The notes under the pieces were generated by a model, which worked only from the letters and a program-made list of their open reading frames with translations, was not told where the DNA came from and did not search any database. The position numbers and the translations under genes were made by a program. Positions 60,397 through 64,000 of a DNA stretch of 64,000 nucleotides are shown piece after piece (within the stretch, counting starts at the first letter, position 1; every line of letters starts with the position of its first letter). The stretch is from Ectopseudomonas mendocina (GTDB lineage: Bacteria > Pseudomonadota > Gammaproteobacteria > Pseudomonadales > Pseudomonadaceae). The stretch covers positions 154,961-218,960 of the forward strand of contig NZ_SCFY01000009.1 in assembly GCF_007049795.1 (NCBI RefSeq), in the 5' to 3' direction.

Positions 60397-63300
60397 GCTG
60401 ATGCTTGACCAGTTCCAGCAAGGCATCCAGCCGTTCGTTGTCCTGCCCTGCCGCATAGTCGCCCAAGTCCTCAGCGGCGTCTTTACCCCACTGATCCAGC
60501 ACATGTTTGATCGCCAGGCGCACGCGTTTGATCTTCATGGCATTGCCGCGCCAGTCGTCCTGTCGGCTGTCCAGCACGGCGGCATCTACAGCCAATGCCA
60601 GGCCGGCATTCTGACCCAGGTTGTCATACAGCGCCTTGCGAGCAGCACTATTGATCGAGCCGGGATAGTTTGTCGAGCTGGTGGGGTTCTTGGCCTGCTG
60701 AGCCAGCTTCACCACCTCTTCCAGGTATTCCTGGTAGCTGATGGCGTCCTCCTTGCGCTTGGCGATCAATGCATCGAGCAGCGAAGACATGGTCTCGTAG
60801 TACTTCGGGTTGATCGGCGACTCATCGATGATCAGCTTACGCACGTTGTTCTCGATGGTCTCGGCCACGGCTTCCTGGCTTTCGCGGATACCTTTGGGCA
60901 GCTCGTCAACAGCACCGACACCGCGCTCGACGATCAGTTGGATCAGCGACATATCGTCGAAGGCGGAGATCTTCTCGCTGTCATCGGCACGGATGTAGGT
61001 GTCGATCAAGAAGCGCATGTCCGGCTCGTAAGCCTTCAAGTCGATGTAATCGCCACTGGCCAGCTTCACCTCGTCGCGTACTTTAGTGAAGTGATCAACC
61101 TCATCCTTGATCTCGCTGATTTCTCTGGCGCTATAGCCGGCTTCTTCCAGCTCGTTGGCCAGATTGCCGAAGCAGCGAATCAGCGCTGAGGTCATCTTGT
61201 ACAAGTTCAGGCGCTTCGGCTCGTTGGCTTTGAGCACCTCGGCATTACCTGAGTCGGTGCCGCAGAAGAAGCGAATATAGGCAGGCGTGTCCTTGGGCTT
61301 CTCCACCGGTTCGCACAGGGCCTTGATTGCCTCGCGGGCTTCCTCAAGGTCTTCCTGAGCTTTGCTCAGCCGGTCTTCCAGCAGGCCTGCCACATCGGCT
61401 TTGTCGTAACCATCCAGTGCGCCGCTGGTGTAGTCGCCGATGGCGCCTTCCAACTGTTTGAACAAGTCCTTGTAGTCGATGATGTAACCGTACTGCTTGT
61501 CGTCGCCATCCAGCCGATTGACCCGGCAGATCGCCTGGAACAGACCGTGGTCGCGCATCTGTTTGTCGATGTAGAGGTAGGTCGCGGAAGGCGCGTCGAA
61601 ACCGGTCAGCAGCTTGTCCACCACGATGAGCAGGCGCATTTGCCCCGGCTCTTTGATGAAGCGTTGCTTCACCTCCTTCTCAAAGGTTTCCGGGTCTTTG
61701 TCGCCCAGCATCTGGTTGTAGATTTCGTACTGGCGCAGTTTCTCGGTCAGCCCCTCTCCAGTGGCTTCACCCTTGATATCGGCAGGCGACGGCTTGTAGC
61801 TGGTGACGATGGCGCACTTCTCGCCCATGCCGGCCTTGCAGAACAGCTCATAGCACTTGCAAGCCTCGAAGATGCTACTGGTGACCAGCATCGCATTGCC
61901 CCGGCCATCGGCCAGGCGGTGCTTGGTAGCCATATCCATCAGAATGTCGGCGACGATCTTCTCCAGCCGCGACTGGCTCGACAGCACTTTCTGCATGGTT
62001 CCCCAGCGCTGCTTGAGCTGGGCCTTGGCCAGATCGTTCAGGCCCTTGGTCTTGGCCTCGAACCACTGATCGATCTTCTGCTGCGAGGTGATGTTCTGAT
62101 CGATGTCGCGGGCTTCATAGCGCAGGTCGAGCACCACGCCATCTGCCACGGCTTCATTGAATTTGTAGGTGTGGATATAGCGGCCAAACACCTCGATGCT
62201 CTTCTGCTTGTCTGCCTTGAGCAGCGGCGTGCCGGTGAAGCCGATAAATACGGCATTGGGCAGGATGGCCTTCATCGCCTTGTGCAGCTCACCGGACTGG
62301 GTGCGGTGGCACTCGTCGACGAATACATAGAGGTCGCCCTTGGCGCGGAAGTCCGGCGGCAGGCTCTTGCGCAGCTCCTTCACAAAGTCTTCTACATCCG
62401 CATCCTCGCGGGTGCCGAACTTGTGGATCAGTGAGCACAGCAGCCAGGGCGATGGCTGGTTGAGCTTGTCGATCAGATCGGCACCACTGGTGGTACGCAC
62501 GATCTGCTCGTTGACGCCGGTAAACACCTTCTCGATCTGTTCATCCAGCTCGGTGCGGTCGGTGATGATCAGCACCCGCGAGTCCTGGATGTTTTCCCGA
62601 ATCCACTTAGTCAGCCAGACCATGGTCAGGGATTTACCCGAGCCCTGTGTGTGCCAGATGATCCCGCCCTCGCGCCTACGTAGGTAGCGCTGCGCCTCGC
62701 GGATGCCGAAGTACTGGTTGTGCCGGCAGAGCTTCTTTACCCCGCTGTCGAACACGATGTAGTCGTGGATCAGCTCCAGAAAGCGCGCCTTGTTGCACAG
62801 CTGAAGCAGATGCCGATCCAGCAGATTGTCGGCAACGGTGCTGTCCGCGTTTTCCTCCTTCCAGGTCAGGTAGTACTTCTCGCCGGTCTGGATGGTGCCG
62901 TAGCGCAGGCCCTGGGTATCGTTGCCGGCCATCACGTACTGCATGGTGGAGAAGAACGGCTGAATGAATTCAGCCTTCTGGTTATCCAGGTTCTGCCGGA
63001 TACCCTCGTTCACGGCCACCTTGGAGCGCTTGAGTTCCAATATGCCGAGGGCAATACCATTCACATAGAGCACGATATCCGGGCGCTTGGTATTAGCCTT
63101 GGCATCAGCGCCCTTGACCGTGACTTCCTCGGCGATGGCGAAGTGGTTCCGTTCAGGATGCTTCCAGTCGATCAGCCAGACGGTCTGGGTGTTCTCACCC
63201 ACCTCAGGCTTGATCTTCACCCCATAGCGCAGCAGCTCGTAAACTGCCCTGTTGCGGTCATACAGACCCTTGCTGGCGTCATTGGCCGCCCTGTTAAGCT

Positions 63301-63490
63301 CAAAGATGGCTCGGCTGGCAAGATTGGCTTCAGCGCCCTGCTCAAGCAGCCAGCCACGCAGCAGTTCCGCCTCGATATTGGCGTTGTTCTGGCGTTCGGC
63401 CCAGTCGCCGAGGTGCTCATAGCCCAGCGCCTGCTGAAACAGTTTGGCCACGCGTTGCTGGGTCTTTTTTTCGATCTGGCCGACACTCAT
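60386..63490 (-). CDS. hsdR: Type I restriction enzyme endonuclease subunit HsdR
   Basis: A 1034-residue HsdR. The N-terminal nuclease has RPDIVLYVNGIALGILELKR (PD...ExK type); the helicase motor has HTQGSGKSLTMVWL (motif I), VDECHRTQ (motif II), GFTGTPL (motif III) and LLIVVDKLLTGFDAPS (motif V). A C-terminal helical part follows. It is intact, but needs HsdM and HsdS, neither of which is in the window. I use the ATG at 63490, overlapping the preceding frame by 4 bp (ATGA); a GTG at 63505 is an alternative. Confidence 0.95.
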   Translation of the reverse strand: MSVGQIEKKTQQRVAKLFQQALGYEHLGDWAERQNNANIEAELLRGWLLEQGAEANLASRAIFELNRAANDASKGLYDRNRAVYELLRYGVKIKPEVGENTQTVWLIDWKHPERNHFAIAEEVTVKGADAKANTKRPDIVLYVNGIALGILELKRSKVAVNEGIRQNLDNQKAEFIQPFFSTMQYVMAGNDTQGLRYGTIQTGEKYYLTWKEENADSTVADNLLDRHLLQLCNKARFLELIHDYIVFDSGVKKLCRHNQYFGIREAQRYLRRREGGIIWHTQGSGKSLTMVWLTKWIRENIQDSRVLIITDRTELDEQIEKVFTGVNEQIVRTTSGADLIDKLNQPSPWLLCSLIHKFGTREDADVEDFVKELRKSLPPDFRAKGDLYVFVDECHRTQSGELHKAMKAILPNAVFIGFTGTPLLKADKQKSIEVFGRYIHTYKFNEAVADGVVLDLRYEARDIDQNITSQQKIDQWFEAKTKGLNDLAKAQLKQRWGTMQKVLSSQSRLEKIVADILMDMATKHRLADGRGNAMLVTSSIFEACKCYELFCKAGMGEKCAIVTSYKPSPADIKGEATGEGLTEKLRQYEIYNQMLGDKDPETFEKEVKQRFIKEPGQMRLLIVVDKLLTGFDAPSATYLYIDKQMRDHGLFQAICRVNRLDGDDKQYGYIIDYKDLFKQLEGAIGDYTSGALDGYDKADVAGLLEDRLSKAQEDLEEAREAIKALCEPVEKPKDTPAYIRFFCGTDSGNAEVLKANEPKRLNLYKMTSALIRCFGNLANELEEAGYSAREISEIKDEVDHFTKVRDEVKLASGDYIDLKAYEPDMRFLIDTYIRADDSEKISAFDDMSLIQLIVERGVGAVDELPKGIRESQEAVAETIENNVRKLIIDESPINPKYYETMSSLLDALIAKRKEDAISYQEYLEEVVKLAQQAKNPTSSTNYPGSINSAARKALYDNLGQNAGLALAVDAAVLDSRQDDWRGNAMKIKRVRLAIKHVLDQWGKDAAEDLGDYAAGQDNERLDALLELVKHQHEY

Positions 63491-63905
63491 CTGGTTTGCA
63501 TCCACTCAAAACATTCCCTGAACGCGGGCATTTGTTTATCGACTTGTGCTGTTGTTAGCTGTCCAATCGCAAGCTCTTGCATCTGAATGGCGTCCTCTCC
63601 TTTGTCGAGATGCCCAGTGACATGCTCAATGCACCCCGCCGCCCATACCCAAATGCCCTGCTCTTTGAGGGCCTGCTGTATCAAACGAACTACCTCGACC
63701 CCCTCTGCATCTTTGGCAAAGCAAGCCCAAGTATCAGCCGCCTGCCAACCTGTGTTCTTGTCTTTTGTCGGCAAGCCATTTCCACCAAGAGGGAAGCCAT
63801 GCTCTGCTTGCAGTCGCTGCAAGATGGATTTGGCGGTATTGAGTTGTTCGTCTTCCTTGGGGAGTAAGGATCTCTGGCCTTTGCGAGCGTCTGTAAAGGC
63901 AAAAT
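63487..63905 (-). pseudogene. 3' fragment of an unknown gene upstream of hsdR, cut by an IS-like end
   Basis: The frame gives about 139 residues of coherent protein ending GQLTTAQVDKQMPAFRECF and EWMQTR. WVWAAGCIEHVTGHLDKGED and the preceding GVEVVRLIQQALKEQGIW look like the C-terminal TOPRIM/OLD-type end of AAA nucleases found with type I systems, but the match is from memory and weak. Upstream, similarity to protein ends at about 63905, where repeats of an apparent insertion sequence begin; the frame continues into that DNA by chance. The N-terminal part is therefore missing here. It overlaps hsdR by 4 bp, so they once formed one operon. Confidence 0.65.
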
Positions 63906-64000
63906 TGTTGCCGCTGACCGAAAACTGACCCAGTAGAGGCTGTTCTGCCGACTGAAAACTGACCCAGGTGTTCAACTGCTTCTGCTCAATTTTTGAGCAG
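63906..64000. mobile_element. Probable insertion-sequence end (IS21-like) at the right edge
   Basis: Two exact direct copies of GAAAACTGACCCAG (63920-63933 and 63954-63967, 34 bp apart) start right where the broken gene loses coding sense. A candidate terminal TG is at 63906 (TGTTGCCGCTGACC). Paired internal repeats near the tips are characteristic of IS21-family elements, and the body would lie beyond the window. No transposase is visible, so family and boundary are tentative. Confidence 0.55.

Overview
The window is the chromosomal replication-origin region of a gamma-proteobacterium of the genus Pseudomonas in the broad sense. The evidence is the gene order mnmE-yidC-yidD-rnpA-rpmH / dnaA-dnaN-recF-gyrB, close protein matches to what I remember of P. 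aeruginosa, and high GC content. The P. mendocina/oleovorans group is a guess I cannot test here. Genes to the left of about 53 kb mostly read leftwards and dnaA onwards read rightwards, as expected for replichores diverging from an origin in the rpmH-dnaA gap.

Layout. 0-10.3 kb is accessory transport: a LysR/MHS-type carrier pair; a Fur-box-controlled operon for a hydroxamate/citrate-type siderophore (unknown 129-aa protein, RhtX-like permease, IutA/RhtA/ChtA-like receptor) with a divergent PchR-like AraC regulator and no biosynthesis genes, so probably for siderophores made by others; an AhpD-like protein; and a second TonB-dependent receptor. 10.4-21.7 kb begins with a decayed DUF3800 gene and then holds what I interpret as a 2-furoate catabolic cluster (hmfABCDE order, BenE-type transporter, XdhC maturation factor, AraC regulator, alpha/beta hydrolase). 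21.9-31.4 kb is a cobalamin block: cobF, a two-frame chlD-type chelatase gene, cobN, cobW behind a cobalamin riboswitch, cobE and cobM.

31.6-36.6 kb holds amino-sugar genes (glmS with a coupled small gene, glmR, a LysE exporter, glmU). 36.7-43.7 kb is the complete F1Fo ATP synthase operon atpIBEFHAGDC. 43.9-52.9 kb holds parAB, rsmG, mnmG, mnmE, yidC, yidD, rnpA and rpmH. 53.4-59.5 kb is dnaA-dnaN-recF-gyrB, with two perfect parS sites inside recF. 59.5-64.0 kb looks like an island: a triple direct repeat, a YgjP-like metallopeptidase, a type I restriction subunit HsdR, and a fragment of a further gene cut by what looks like an insertion-sequence end running off the window.

The most notable signal is a dnaX-like A_AAA_AAG slippery heptamer at the end of the ChlI-like frame (about 23.39 kb). 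It is followed after 6 nt by a perfect 8-bp hairpin and a VWA-coding frame that has no start codon of its own near the junction. This strongly suggests programmed -1 frameshifting that makes both small and medium cobalt-chelatase subunits from one gene. A second DnaA-box-containing, AT-rich region between mnmE and mnmG resembles the oriC upstream of dnaA. Perfect DnaA boxes are also scattered through the window far above chance. I saw no tRNA, rRNA, CRISPR or prophage.
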